64,000 bases of DNA from contig CAYJQC010000009.1 in NCBI GenBank assembly GCA_964372215.1, positions 1 to 64,000 on the forward strand. The letters run 5' to 3'. Position numbers and translations under genes: made by a program. Origin of the DNA: DAIMFL01 sp964372215. Its GTDB lineage: Bacteria > Pseudomonadota > Alphaproteobacteria > Dongiales > Dongiaceae. The notes under the pieces are model-generated. The model ran no database searches. It was not told the DNA's origin and saw only the letters and a list, made by a program, of their open reading frames with translations. The stretch's first letter is position 1, and the number at the start of each line of letters is the position of its first letter. Positions 17,560-26,854 of this stretch are shown in pieces.

Positions 17560-19221
17560 GTGATCGCCCGGCTGCGGGTCCTGTTCCTGGCCGTCCTGGC
17601 GCTTTTCCTCGCCGCGCCGGCCGCGCTGGCCCGCGACCAGATCGTCATCGGCATGGCGCAGTATCCCTCGACCCTCAATCCCAACATCGAGTCGATGCTG
17701 GCCAAGTCCTATGTCATGGGGCTGACCGAGCGGCCGTTCACCGCCTATGACGCGAACTGGGAGCTGGTCTGCCTGCTCTGCACGGAGCTGCCGACCCTGG
17801 AGAACGGCAAGGCCTGGTTGGAAGAGCTGCCCGACGGCAAGCAGGGCGTCGCCGCCACCTACACGATCCAACCCGGCGCGAGCTGGGGCGACGGCGTGGC
17901 CGTCTCCACCAAGGACGTGCTGTTCACCTACGAGGTGGGCAAGAGCCCGGACAGCGGCATCAGCAATGCCGAGCTCTATCGCCGCATCCTCTCGATCGAC
18001 GTCGCGGACGACAAGACCTTCACCCTGCATTTCGACCGCGTCGAGTTCACCTACAACGCGATCAACGATTTCCACCTGCTGCCCGAGCATGTCGAGCGCG
18101 CCGCCTTCGCGGTGCCGGCCGAGTACCGCAACCGCACCGCCTTCGATGCCGAGCCGACCAATCCCGGACTCTATTCCGGGCCCTATCGCGTGGCCTCGCT
18201 GGAGCCCGGCGCCGAGATCGTGCTGGAGCGCAACCAGCACTGGTGGGGCAAGGCGCCGGCCTTTCAGCGCATCGTGCTGCGGGTGGTCGAGAACACCGCG
18301 GCGCTCGAGGCCAATCTGCTGTCGGGCGCGGTCGACTATGTCGCCGGCGAACTCGGCCTCACCCTCGACCAGGCGATTGCCTTCGAAAAGCGCCACGGCG
18401 ACGCCTTCGACGTCGTCTACAAGCCGGTGCTGTTCTACGAGCATATCGATCTCAACCTCGACAACACCGTCCTCGCCGACCGCCGCGTGCGCCAGGCGCT
18501 GCTGTTCGCTCTCGACCGCGAGACCCTGGTGCAGCAGCTGTTCGAGGGCCGCCAGATCGTGGCCCAGTCGCCGGTGAGCCCGCTCGACTGGCCCTACAGC
18601 GAGGCGATTCCGCACTATCCCCACGATCCCGAAAGGGCGGCGGCGCTGCTCGACGACGCGGGCTGGACCACGGGCGGCGACGGCCCGCGCCGCAACGCCG
18701 CGGGCGAGACGCTGTCGCTCGAGCTGATGACCACCGCCGGCGACCGCACCCGCGAGCTGGTCGAGCAGGTGCTGCAGAGCCAATGGCAGCAGGCCGGCAT
18801 CGACATCCGCATCCGCAACGAGCCGGCCCGGGTGTTCTTCGGCCAGACCGTGAGCGAGCGGCGCTTTCCCGCCATGGCGCTGTTCGCCTGGCTGTCGGCG
18901 CCGGAGCATGTGCCACGCTCGTCGCTGCACTCGGCGGAAATCCCGACCGAGGCGAACGGCTGGGCCGGGCAGAACTACACCGGCTACGTCAACCCGGAGA
19001 TGGACGGGCTGATCGACGAGATCGAGATCGAGCTCGACCGCGGCAAGCGCAAGGCGCTGTGGCAGCGCATCCAGGAGATCTATGCCGAGGACCTGCCGGC
19101 CCTGCCGCTGTACTACCGCTCCCAGGCCTTCATCTTTCCGAAATGGCTGAAGGGTGTCACACCCACCGGCCATCTCGGCCAGTCCACCCTGTGGGTCGAG
19201 GACTGGCGGGTGGAGGAGTAG
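17560..19221 (+). CDS. Family 5 extracellular solute-binding protein (oligopeptide ABC transporter type)
   Basis: This 553-residue protein has a signal peptide (residues 1-24, ending AALA) and the SBP_bac_5 fold: MAQYPSTLNPNIESMLA at the start, TYTIQPGASWGDGVAVSTKDV, LDNTVLADRRVRQALLFALD and a C-terminal half with GYVNPEMDGLIDE. Such proteins bind peptides or other solutes for Opp/Dpp-type transporters. The GTG at 17560 is preceded by GAGGGG. Its permease genes follow after a family A repeat; no ATPase genes are present here. Confidence 0.9.
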   Translation: MIARLRVLFLAVLALFLAAPAALARDQIVIGMAQYPSTLNPNIESMLAKSYVMGLTERPFTAYDANWELVCLLCTELPTLENGKAWLEELPDGKQGVAATYTIQPGASWGDGVAVSTKDVLFTYEVGKSPDSGISNAELYRRILSIDVADDKTFTLHFDRVEFTYNAINDFHLLPEHVERAAFAVPAEYRNRTAFDAEPTNPGLYSGPYRVASLEPGAEIVLERNQHWWGKAPAFQRIVLRVVENTAALEANLLSGAVDYVAGELGLTLDQAIAFEKRHGDAFDVVYKPVLFYEHIDLNLDNTVLADRRVRQALLFALDRETLVQQLFEGRQIVAQSPVSPLDWPYSEAIPHYPHDPERAAALLDDAGWTTGGDGPRRNAAGETLSLELMTTAGDRTRELVEQVLQSQWQQAGIDIRIRNEPARVFFGQTVSERRFPAMALFAWLSAPEHVPRSSLHSAEIPTEANGWAGQNYTGYVNPEMDGLIDEIEIELDRGKRKALWQRIQEIYAEDLPALPLYYRSQAFIFPKWLKGVTPTGHLGQSTLWVEDWRVEE

Positions 19222-19247
19222 GAGTCACGTTGGCGATTTCGGCGCAG

Positions 19248-19352
19248 TTTCACCCCCACCCCGACCCTCCGCCATCGAGGGGGAGGGGGATTCTTGCGGC
19301 GGCTGGTACTGAGTCCCCTCCCCCCTTGCGGGGGAGGGATAGGGTGGGGGGT
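19248..19352. repeat. Palindromic repeat, family A, copy 2
   Basis: This intergenic element of about 105 bp lies between the binding-protein and first permease genes. It starts TTTCACCCCCACCCCGACCC and ends GGGGGAGGGATAGGGTGGGG. It is the closest relative of the copy inside dnaE2, on the opposite strand, and differs mainly in the central spacer. Confidence 0.88.
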
Positions 19353-19381
19353 GACGCCGCGCGATTGGCGCAAGGCGCGCC

Positions 19382-20350
19382 GTGACCCGGTTCCTGGTGC
19401 AGCGGCTGGCCGAGACGGCGCTCGTGCTGCTGGTCATGTCTTTCGTGATCTACGCCCTGATCGGCCTGATGCCCGGCGATCCCGTCGACCTGATGATCGC
19501 CAGCGACCCCTCGCTGACCGCCGCCGACGCGGCGCGGCTGAAATCGGTCTACGGTCTCGACCAGCCGCTGACGACCCGCTACCTGGCCTGGCTCGGCAAC
19601 GCCGTGCAGGGCGATTTCGGCTTCGCCCGGCTGAACGGAAGGCCGGTCGCCGAGGTGCTGGCGCCGCGCCTCGGCAACACCCTGCTGCTGATGGGGCTCG
19701 CCTTCGTGCTGTCGATTGCGATTGCGATTCCCGCCGGTACCATCGCCGCGCTGAAGCCGCATGGCGTGACCGACGGCGCCATCAACCTGGCGGCCTTCGC
19801 CGGCATCTCGGTGCCGCCGTTCTGGCTCGCCATCCTGCTGATCATCCTGTTCGCGGTGACCTGGGGCGTGCTGCCGGCCGGCGGCACGGGCAGCGCCGGC
19901 AGCGACCTCGCCGGCCTGGCCTGGCTCGCCGACCGGGCGCGCCATCTGGTGCTGCCCGTCCTCACCCTCACCCTGGTCTCGACCGGGTCGCTGATCCGCT
20001 ATACCCGCGCGGCGATGGCGGAAGCCTTGCGCCAGGACTTCATCCGCACCGCCTATGCCAAGGGCAACTCCACCGCGCGGGTGGTGATCCATCACGCGCT
20101 CCGCAGCGCGCTTATTCCAGTGGTCACCATCCTGGCGCTCGATTTCGGCACGCTGTTCTCCGGCGCGCTGATCACCGAGACCATGTTCGCCTATCTCGGC
20201 ATGGGCAAGACGATCTACGACGCGGTCATGGGCAACGACTTCAACCTGGCGCTCATGGGCTTGCTGTTCGCCACCGCCGTTGTGCTCGTCAGCAACCTGA
20301 TGGCCGACCTCGCCTACGCTTGGCTCGATCCCAGGATTGCGTACCGATGA
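19382..20350 (+). CDS. DppB/OppB-type ABC transporter permease
   Basis: This 322-residue permease has an N-terminal helix (LAETALVLLVMSFVIYALIG), the family loop LMPGDPVDLM, the segment LKSVYGLDQPLTTRYLAWL and a coupling loop (RQDFIRTAYAKGNS with DFIRTAYAKG). About six transmembrane helices are visible. The GTG at 19382 starts right after the family A repeat. It should pair with the next gene product to form the channel for the upstream binding protein. Confidence 0.9.
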   Translation: MTRFLVQRLAETALVLLVMSFVIYALIGLMPGDPVDLMIASDPSLTAADAARLKSVYGLDQPLTTRYLAWLGNAVQGDFGFARLNGRPVAEVLAPRLGNTLLLMGLAFVLSIAIAIPAGTIAALKPHGVTDGAINLAAFAGISVPPFWLAILLIILFAVTWGVLPAGGTGSAGSDLAGLAWLADRARHLVLPVLTLTLVSTGSLIRYTRAAMAEALRQDFIRTAYAKGNSTARVVIHHALRSALIPVVTILALDFGTLFSGALITETMFAYLGMGKTIYDAVMGNDFNLALMGLLFATAVVLVSNLMADLAYAWLDPRIAYR

Positions 20351-21294
20351 GCGAGCTTGCCGCCCACGCAGCCGCGCCCGCCTTGCCGCCGATCTCGGTC
20401 CGCCGGCTGCTGTGGCGCCGGTTTCTCGCCCATCGCCTGGCGGTCATGAGCGGCATCGTGCTGGCCGTTCTTTGCCTGCTGGCGCTCGGCGCGCCGCTGA
20501 TCGAACACGCGCGCGGCATCGACAGCAACGCGGTCGACCTGCTGAACCGGTTCGCGGCCCCCAGCCTCGCGCACCCGCTCGGCACCGACGAGCTCGGCCG
20601 CGACCTGCTGCAGCGCCTGATGGCCGGCGGCCGGGTGTCGCTCGCCCTCGGACTGGTGGCCGCCCTCGCCGCCGCGACCATCGGCACGACGCTGGGCCTC
20701 GTCGCCGGCTATTTCGGCGGCCGGCTCGACGCCCTGCTGATGCGCCTGGCCGATGGGGTGATCGCGCTCCCCGTCCTGCCGCTCCTGATCGTGCTGGCCG
20801 CCATCGACCTCACCAAGCTCGGCCTGTCGGCGAGCGCCGCGACCGCACCCGACGCCAGCTTCTACCGCATGGTGGCGCTGATCGCCCTGGTGGGGTGGAC
20901 CACCACGGCGCGGCTGGTGCGCGGCGCCACTCTATCGGTGCGCGAGCGCGAGTTCGTGCGCGCCGCGGTGGCGCTCGGCGCCCGTCCGTTGCGCATCATG
21001 GCGGTCCATATCCTGCCCAACGTGATCGGCCCCGTGATCGTCGCCACCACCCTGTCGGTCGGCGGCATCATCCTCACCGAATCCGTGCTGAGCTTCCTCG
21101 GATTGGGCATCCAGCCGCCCTGGCCGAGCTGGGGCAACATGCTCAGCAACGCCCAGGAGCTGATCTGGTCGGCGCCGATGCTGGCGGTGTGGCCCGGCCT
21201 CGCCATCTTCGTCACGGTCATCGCCTTCAACTTCCTGGGCGACGGGTTGCGCGACGCCCTCGATCCCAGAGCGATCGACCTCGCGGGACGGTGA
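20347..21294 (+). CDS. DppC/OppC-type ABC transporter permease
   Basis: This 315-residue permease has the DppC pattern: LGTDELGRDLLQRLMAGGR before the permease core, LVRGATLSVREREFVRAAVA in the coupling loop, and the end motif ESVLSFLGLGIQPPWPSWG. Its ATG at 20347 overlaps the stop of the previous gene (ATGA). The two ATPases (DppD/DppF types) that normally follow are missing; the complex must borrow ATPases encoded elsewhere. Confidence 0.9.
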   Translation: MSELAAHAAAPALPPISVRRLLWRRFLAHRLAVMSGIVLAVLCLLALGAPLIEHARGIDSNAVDLLNRFAAPSLAHPLGTDELGRDLLQRLMAGGRVSLALGLVAALAAATIGTTLGLVAGYFGGRLDALLMRLADGVIALPVLPLLIVLAAIDLTKLGLSASAATAPDASFYRMVALIALVGWTTTARLVRGATLSVREREFVRAAVALGARPLRIMAVHILPNVIGPVIVATTLSVGGIILTESVLSFLGLGIQPPWPSWGNMLSNAQELIWSAPMLAVWPGLAIFVTVIAFNFLGDGLRDALDPRAIDLAGR

Positions 21295-21342
21295 TCGCCA
21301 CTGGCGTTGACGTGCGCTGCGGCCCACCCGACATTGCCGTCC

Positions 21343-22824
21343 ATGAACTCCCCCGTCCGCGCGCCCGAGATCGACCGTCCCGGCCTCGTCTGGTTCAACA
21401 CCCCGGCGCCTTTGTCGCTCGCCGCGTTGCGCGGCCGGCTGGTCATCCTGGATTTCTGGAGCTTCTGCTGCATCAACTGCATGCATGTGCTGCCCGCCTT
21501 GCGGAAGGTCGAGGAAGCCTTTCCCGACGAGGTGGTGGTGATCGGCGTGCATTCGCCGAAGTTCGCCGCCGAGAAGGATCCGGCGAACGTCGAACGCGCC
21601 ATCGCCCGCTACGGCATCGTGCACCCGATCGCGCACGACCCCGAGTTCCAGATCTGGCGGCAATACGCGGTGCGCGCCTGGCCGAGCCTGGTGTTCATCG
21701 ACCCGGCGGGGCGCGAGGCCGGCCGCCATTCCGGCGAGGCGGACGGCGACATGCTGGTCCAGGCGGTCGGCAACGCGCTGAAGCAGTATCGCGACACCGG
21801 CATCCTGGCGCCTGCCACCCTGCCGTTCAAACCGGTCGAAACCGCCTCGGGCCGCTTCGCCTTTCCCGGCAAGATCAAGCCGGTGTCCGCGGTGAACGGC
21901 GCCAAGTCCTGGGCGCTGGCCGATGGCGGGCATCATCAGGTCGTCATCCTCGACGATGCCGGCACCGAGACCGCGCGCTTCGGCAGCGGCGCCGCCGGCC
22001 TGATGGACGGACCGGCAGGCGAGGCTCAGTTCAACGGTCCGCAGGGGCTCGTCGCCGGACTCGACGCGGACGGACGCGCCGCGCTGTTCGTCGCCGATAC
22101 CGGCAATCACGCGATCCGCCGCATCGATCTCGCTAGCGGCGAGGTGACGACCATCGCCGGGCGCGGCAAACGTGGTCCAGTGCTGGGCGACGCGCTGCCG
22201 GCGGTCGATGCCGATCTCGCCTCGCCCTGGGACCTGGCGGTGCACGGGACGAAACTCTACTTCGCCAATGCCGGGACACACCAACTTGGCCTGCTCGATC
22301 TCGCCGCCGGCACCGTGGCCGCCCTGGCCGGCGACGGCGGCGAGGCGATCGACGACGGCCCGGCCCGCGCCGCCCGATTGGCCCAGCCGAGCGGGCTCGC
22401 TTTGTCGCCCGACAACACGCGGCTCTATTTCGCCGACAGCGAGACCTCGTCGGTGCGGGTGCTGCATCAGGACGAGGGCCGCGTGGAAACGCTGGTCGGC
22501 ACCGGGCTGTTCGATTTTGGCCACGCGAACGGCCCGTTCGGCGCTGCGAAATTGCAGCACGCGCTGGGCCTCGCCTGGTGGAACGGCGGGATTGCGGTCG
22601 CCGACAGCTACAACGGCGCTTTGCGCTTCCTCGATCTCGCGACGCGGACGGCGCGCGACCTCGACGACGGCTTCACCTGCGAAGACCCGGTCTGCCTGCC
22701 GCTCGGCGAGCCGGCCGGGATCTGGGCCGACGGGCTGGACCGGCTGCTGGTCGCCGACACCAATAACCACCGGGTGCTGGAAATCCTGCCGGCCGAGCGG
22801 CGCTACCGCACCTGGGCCGGGTAG
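21343..22824 (+). CDS. Thioredoxin-like/NHL-repeat protein (NHLRC2-like)
   Basis: This 493-residue protein has an N-terminal thioredoxin-like domain (about residues 15-150) with the motif CCINCMHVLP in the place of the redox CxxC, then a beta-propeller of NHL-type repeats with LFVADTGNHAIRRIDL, LYFADSETSSVRVL, GIAVADSYNGALRFLDL and LLVADTNNHRVLEI. The same two-domain plan is found in NHLRC2-type proteins, whose bacterial role is poorly known. There is no signal peptide, so it is probably cytoplasmic. The ATG at 21343 begins the conserved part. Confidence 0.8.
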   Translation: MNSPVRAPEIDRPGLVWFNTPAPLSLAALRGRLVILDFWSFCCINCMHVLPALRKVEEAFPDEVVVIGVHSPKFAAEKDPANVERAIARYGIVHPIAHDPEFQIWRQYAVRAWPSLVFIDPAGREAGRHSGEADGDMLVQAVGNALKQYRDTGILAPATLPFKPVETASGRFAFPGKIKPVSAVNGAKSWALADGGHHQVVILDDAGTETARFGSGAAGLMDGPAGEAQFNGPQGLVAGLDADGRAALFVADTGNHAIRRIDLASGEVTTIAGRGKRGPVLGDALPAVDADLASPWDLAVHGTKLYFANAGTHQLGLLDLAAGTVAALAGDGGEAIDDGPARAARLAQPSGLALSPDNTRLYFADSETSSVRVLHQDEGRVETLVGTGLFDFGHANGPFGAAKLQHALGLAWWNGGIAVADSYNGALRFLDLATRTARDLDDGFTCEDPVCLPLGEPAGIWADGLDRLLVADTNNHRVLEILPAERRYRTWAG

Positions 22825-22826
22825 AA

Positions 22827-23771
22827 TCAGTTCGCTGCCGCCGCCTCGATCTCCGCCAGCTTCGCGCCGATCGCGTCTCCCACATAAATCTGCGGCAAGG
22901 ACGGCCGGAAGTTCTTCGCCGACTCCCAGGCGGCGATCTGCGCCTTCGCCGTCTCGAAGGCTTGCGTGAAGGATCGGCTGGCCGGCAGGGCGCGGCCGAA
23001 ATAGGCGTCGCCGAAATAGGTGAACTGACCGTCATGGCCGCAGCCGAAGGAGGCGCGGTCCTCCCGCGCCGCGGTCAGGATCAGGCTGTTGGGATCGGCG
23101 AGCGGCTCGATGAAGCCGCCGGAGAAGCAGGCCGAGATCACCACGACGCGCCACTTGATCCCGGCATCGTCGAGCGCCGCGTCGAGTTGTCGCGCCACGA
23201 AGGCGCGCGGCCGGAACGGGCCGAGATTGGTCGACAGCCAGCCGCCCTCGGCACCGTGCGAGGTCAGGAACAGGAACAGCACGTCCTCGTCGCGGTTCAT
23301 GCGGGCGCCGACCGAGGCCAGGGCGCGGGACAGGTTGCTGAGGCTGGCCACGGGAAGCGAACCGAGCGTCGCCTCGTTGTTGGCGAGGAGCAGCGAGCGC
23401 CCGGCGCTGCCGAATCGGCGGTCCATCAGGTCCCGCGCCGCCTCGGCCTCGTGCAGGAACACGTCCTCCCGCGCGTCGCCGGCGAAGCCGACGAAGTAGA
23501 GCTCGGTGCGTCCGGGCACCCCGGCGGCGACCCGGTCGAACGCGGCCGCGAGCAGCCCCGGCTGGGCCGCCCGAACCCGTTCGGCGTCGAATCCGGCCCC
23601 GGGGGCACCGGTCGCGGCGCGGGTCGTCGCCGCCTCGGCGCTGCCGGCCGGCGGCGGCGCGTTGGCCGAGGGGGTCGATCCCTCGCCGAAGCATCCGGCG
23701 GCCAGCGCCAGAAGACCCGCGGCCGCCACGATGCGGGCGATCCTTCGGCGCAGGGAAAGCCGTTCCCTCAT
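22827..23771 (-). CDS. Putative lipoprotein with caspase-like peptidase C13 domain
   Basis: This 314-residue protein begins with a lipoprotein signal (RIVAAAGLLALAAGC, lipobox LAAGC). A clan CD protease-like domain follows, with TELYFVGFAGDAREDVFLHE, a His in FLFLTSHGAEGG and a Cys in VVVISACFSGGF, the expected catalytic dyad. The C13 family includes legumain and GPI transamidase; bacterial members are largely uncharacterised. The ATG at 23771 sets the lipobox at a normal distance. It would be anchored to a membrane and face the periplasm. Its 3' end faces the end of the NHL gene. Confidence 0.78.
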   Translation of the reverse strand: MRERLSLRRRIARIVAAAGLLALAAGCFGEGSTPSANAPPPAGSAEAATTRAATGAPGAGFDAERVRAAQPGLLAAAFDRVAAGVPGRTELYFVGFAGDAREDVFLHEAEAARDLMDRRFGSAGRSLLLANNEATLGSLPVASLSNLSRALASVGARMNRDEDVLFLFLTSHGAEGGWLSTNLGPFRPRAFVARQLDAALDDAGIKWRVVVISACFSGGFIEPLADPNSLILTAAREDRASFGCGHDGQFTYFGDAYFGRALPASRSFTQAFETAKAQIAAWESAKNFRPSLPQIYVGDAIGAKLAEIEAAAAN

Positions 23772-23977
23772 CAGCCCCTCGGTGTTTGTCGGACGGTCAT
23801 CATCGAGGCTGGCCAGGATGTCCGCAACCGGCACGCGCGGATAGCCCCCGGGATCGGCAGAACCCCCATGTCCGGCATGCAATCCTGCCCGGCCACTTCC
23901 CCCTTTGACTCAGCCCTCGGGGCCGATGGATATTGGGCGCTATTCAGATATTCGCCGCCGCTTTCGCGGCTTCATGC

Positions 23978-24002
23978 GTCCGCCCTGCCCTGCGCGGCGG
24001 AC
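23978..24002 (+). promoter_or_regulatory. Hairpin directly before the aminotransferase ribosome-binding site
   Basis: GTCCGCC (23978-23984) and GGCGGAC (23996-24002) are perfect inverted repeats with an 11-nt loop. The AGGAG of the following gene starts at the next base. It may modulate translation, or be the end of a leader structure. Confidence 0.35.
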
Positions 24003-24015
24003 AGGAGTTTTCGCA

Positions 24016-25404
24016 ATGAACAAGATGACCAATTCCCTCGCGGCCCGCGACATCGCCTACCACCTGCACCCCTATACCAACGCGGTGAAGCACGAGGCGG
24101 ACGGCCCGCTGGTGCTGACCTCGGGCAAGGGCATCCACGTCATCGACGAGAACGGCAAGTCCTATGTCGAGGGGCTGTCGGGCCTGTGGTGCACGAGCCT
24201 CGGCTTCGGCGAGGAGCGGCTGGTCGAGGCGGCGGCGGCGCAGATGCGCAAGCTGCCCTACTACCACACCTTCGCCCACAAGACCGCCGACGTGACCATC
24301 GATCTGGCCGAGCGCCTGATCAAGCTGGCGCCGGTGCCGATGTCGCACGCCTTCTTCTGCAACTCGGGGTCGGAGGCGAACGACACCGTGGTGAAGATGG
24401 TCTGGTACTACAACAACGCGCTGGGCCGGCCGAACAAGAAGAAGATCCTGTCGCGCATCAAGGGCTATCACGGCGTCACCGTGGCCTCGGCGAGCCTCAC
24501 CGGCCTGCCCTACAACCATCGGGATTTCGACCTGCCGATCGCCAACATCCTGCATGCCGAATGCCCGCACCACTACCGCTTTGGCAAGCCCGGCGAGTCC
24601 GAGGAGGATTTCGCCACCCGCATGGCCGAGTCCCTCGAGGCGCAGATCCTGCGCGAGGATCCGGACACCATCGCCGCCTTCATCGCCGAGCCGGTGCAGG
24701 GTGCCGGCGGCGTCATCGTGCCGCCCAAGACCTATTTCGAGAAGATCCAGCCGATCCTGAAAAAGTACGACATCCTGCTGATCGCCGACGAGGTGATCTG
24801 CGGCTTCGGCCGTACCGGCAACATGTTCGGCAGCGAGACCTACAAGATGCAGCCGGACATCATCACCGTGGCCAAGCAGCTGTCCTCGGCCTACCTGCCG
24901 ATTTCTGCGGTCATGATCAACAAGCGGGTCTACGAGGCGATCCGCGACAACAGCGGCAAGCTCGGCACCTTTGGCCACGGCTACACCTATTCCGGCCACC
25001 CGGTTTCGGCCGCCGTCGCCGTCGAGACCCTGAAGATCTACGAGGAGCGCAACATCCTCGGCCAGGTGCGCGACGTCATGCCGGTGTTCCAGAAGGAGCT
25101 GCGCCGCTTCGCCGATCATCCGCTGGTCGGCGAGTGCCGCGGGGTCGGGCTGGTCGGCGCCGTCGAACTGGTCAAGAACAAGAAGACCAGGGAGTCCTTC
25201 GATCCCAAGCAGGCGGTCGGGCCGTTCTGCATCGCCCGCTGCCAGGAACACGGCCTGATCGTGCGTGCCCTGGTGGATTCGGTGGCGTTTTGCCCGCCGC
25301 TGATCATCACCAAGGACCAGTTGGTCGACATGTTCGCCCGCTTCGAGAAGGCGCTCGACGAGACTGCCGTCCATGTGAAGGCCAACGGGCTCCAGGCGGC
25401 CTGA
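24016..25404 (+). CDS. Class III (omega-amino acid:pyruvate type) aminotransferase
   Basis: This 462-residue PLP enzyme has the class III hallmarks FFCNSGSEANDTVVKMVWYY, IKGYHGVTVAS, LLIADEVICGFGRTGNMFG and the cofactor lysine in TVAKQLSSAYLPIS. It likely moves the amino group of an omega-amino acid, amine or polyamine to pyruvate. The ATG at 24016 has AGGAG 8 nt upstream. Polyamine-type transporter genes 3 kb downstream make putrescine or a related amine a reasonable, unproven substrate. Confidence 0.87.
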   Translation: MNKMTNSLAARDIAYHLHPYTNAVKHEADGPLVLTSGKGIHVIDENGKSYVEGLSGLWCTSLGFGEERLVEAAAAQMRKLPYYHTFAHKTADVTIDLAERLIKLAPVPMSHAFFCNSGSEANDTVVKMVWYYNNALGRPNKKKILSRIKGYHGVTVASASLTGLPYNHRDFDLPIANILHAECPHHYRFGKPGESEEDFATRMAESLEAQILREDPDTIAAFIAEPVQGAGGVIVPPKTYFEKIQPILKKYDILLIADEVICGFGRTGNMFGSETYKMQPDIITVAKQLSSAYLPISAVMINKRVYEAIRDNSGKLGTFGHGYTYSGHPVSAAVAVETLKIYEERNILGQVRDVMPVFQKELRRFADHPLVGECRGVGLVGAVELVKNKKTRESFDPKQAVGPFCIARCQEHGLIVRALVDSVAFCPPLIITKDQLVDMFARFEKALDETAVHVKANGLQAA

Positions 25405-25627
25405 CCCGCGATCCGCTCCGGTGGGTGGTCCGTCCGCCCGCCGGAAAGCCCTTTTGATTGCAAGGGATTTCGCCGGCCTGCGCGACCCTGTGACGCAGTT
25501 TCGTCATGGGGTATGGTAAAAGATACTCCGGCGTGGATTTCATCGCCGCGGCGGCCCCGCTTCGGTTGGAAGACGGGCGCGGACACGCCGGACGCGATAC
25601 GACGGGCGCGATAAGACGGACGGAACG

Positions 25628-26854
25628 ATGGATTTCGACAGCGTCTTTAGGAATGCGATTGCCGGACTGAAGGCCGAGGGTCGCTATCGCATCTTCGCCG
25701 ATCTCGAGCGCCAGGCCGGGGCCTTCCCGCGGGCCACCCGCCACGTGGCCGACCCATCGGGCCGCGCGGTGTTCGAGGACGTCACCGTCTGGTGCAGCAA
25801 CGACTATCTCGGCATGGGCCAGCATCCGCAGGTGCTCGAGGCCATGCACGAGGCGCTCGAGCGCTGCGGCGCCGGCGCCGGCGGCACTCGCAACATCTCC
25901 GGCACCAACCACTACCACGTGCTGCTGGAGCGCGAGCTCGCCGACCTGCACGGCAAGGAAGCCGCCCTGCTGTTCACCTCGGGCTATGTCTCGAACGAGG
26001 CGACGCTGTCGACGCTGGCCCAGCTCCTGCCCGGCTGCGTGATCTTTTCCGACGCGCTCAACCACGCCTCGATGATCCAGGGCATCCGCCACGGCCGCTG
26101 CGAGAAGCATGTCTTCCGCCACAACGACGCCGATCATCTCGACGCGCTGCTGAAGGCGGCCGATCCGGCGCGGCCCAAGATCGTCGCCTTCGAATCCGTC
26201 TACTCGATGGACGGCGACATCGCGCCGATCGCCGCGCTGTGCGACGTCGCCGAGCGCCACGGCGCGCTCAGCTATCTCGACGAGGTCCACGCCGTCGGCA
26301 TGTACGGGCCGCGCGGCGGCGGCGTGTCGGAGCGCGACGGCGTCGCCGACCGACTGCACGTCATCGAGGGCACGCTCGGCAAGGCCTTCGGCGTCATGGG
26401 CGGCTATGTCGCCGCCTCGGCGGCCCTGGTCGACGCGGTCCGCAGCCACGCCTCCGGCTTCATCTTCACCACCTCGCTGCCGCCGGTGGTGGCGGCCGGG
26501 GCGCTCGCCTCGATCCGCATCCTGAAGGCCGACAACGCCTGTCGCGACCGGCACCAGGAGCGCGCGGCGACCCTGAAGCGCCGCCTGAGCGAGGCCGGCC
26601 TGCCGGTGATGCCGTCGGAAAGCCACATCGTGCCGGTGCTGGTCGGCGACGCGCGGGCCTGCAAGCTGGCGAGCGACGACCTGCTCACCCGCCATCGCAT
26701 CTACGTCCAGCCGATCAACTATCCGACCGTGCCGCGCGGCGGCGAGCGGCTGCGCTTCACACCGTCGCCGCTGCACGACGACGCCATGATGGACCGGCTG
26801 GTGGAGGCCCTGGTGGACGTCTGGCAGCGCCTGGGGCTGAAGCGGGCGGCCTGA
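25628..26854 (+). CDS. hemA: 5-aminolevulinate synthase
   Basis: This 408-residue PLP enzyme condenses glycine and succinyl-CoA to make 5-aminolevulinate, the first step of haem synthesis in Alphaproteobacteria. Its motifs include VWCSNDYLGMG, CGAGAGGTRNISGTNHYH, SYLDEVHAVGMYGPRGGG, the PLP lysine in IEGTLGKAFGVMGGY and the end segment NYPTVPRGGERLRFTPSP. The length is normal. It is probably a single gene with its own promoter, as 220 bp separate it from the aminotransferase. Confidence 0.95.
   Translation: MDFDSVFRNAIAGLKAEGRYRIFADLERQAGAFPRATRHVADPSGRAVFEDVTVWCSNDYLGMGQHPQVLEAMHEALERCGAGAGGTRNISGTNHYHVLLERELADLHGKEAALLFTSGYVSNEATLSTLAQLLPGCVIFSDALNHASMIQGIRHGRCEKHVFRHNDADHLDALLKAADPARPKIVAFESVYSMDGDIAPIAALCDVAERHGALSYLDEVHAVGMYGPRGGGVSERDGVADRLHVIEGTLGKAFGVMGGYVAASAALVDAVRSHASGFIFTTSLPPVVAAGALASIRILKADNACRDRHQERAATLKRRLSEAGLPVMPSESHIVPVLVGDARACKLASDDLLTRHRIYVQPINYPTVPRGGERLRFTPSPLHDDAMMDRLVEALVDVWQRLGLKRAA

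Noticed and set aside
17524..19173. A 549-codon open frame on the minus strand
   Set aside because: It is opposite the family 5 binding-protein gene, with no domain and no ribosome-binding site.
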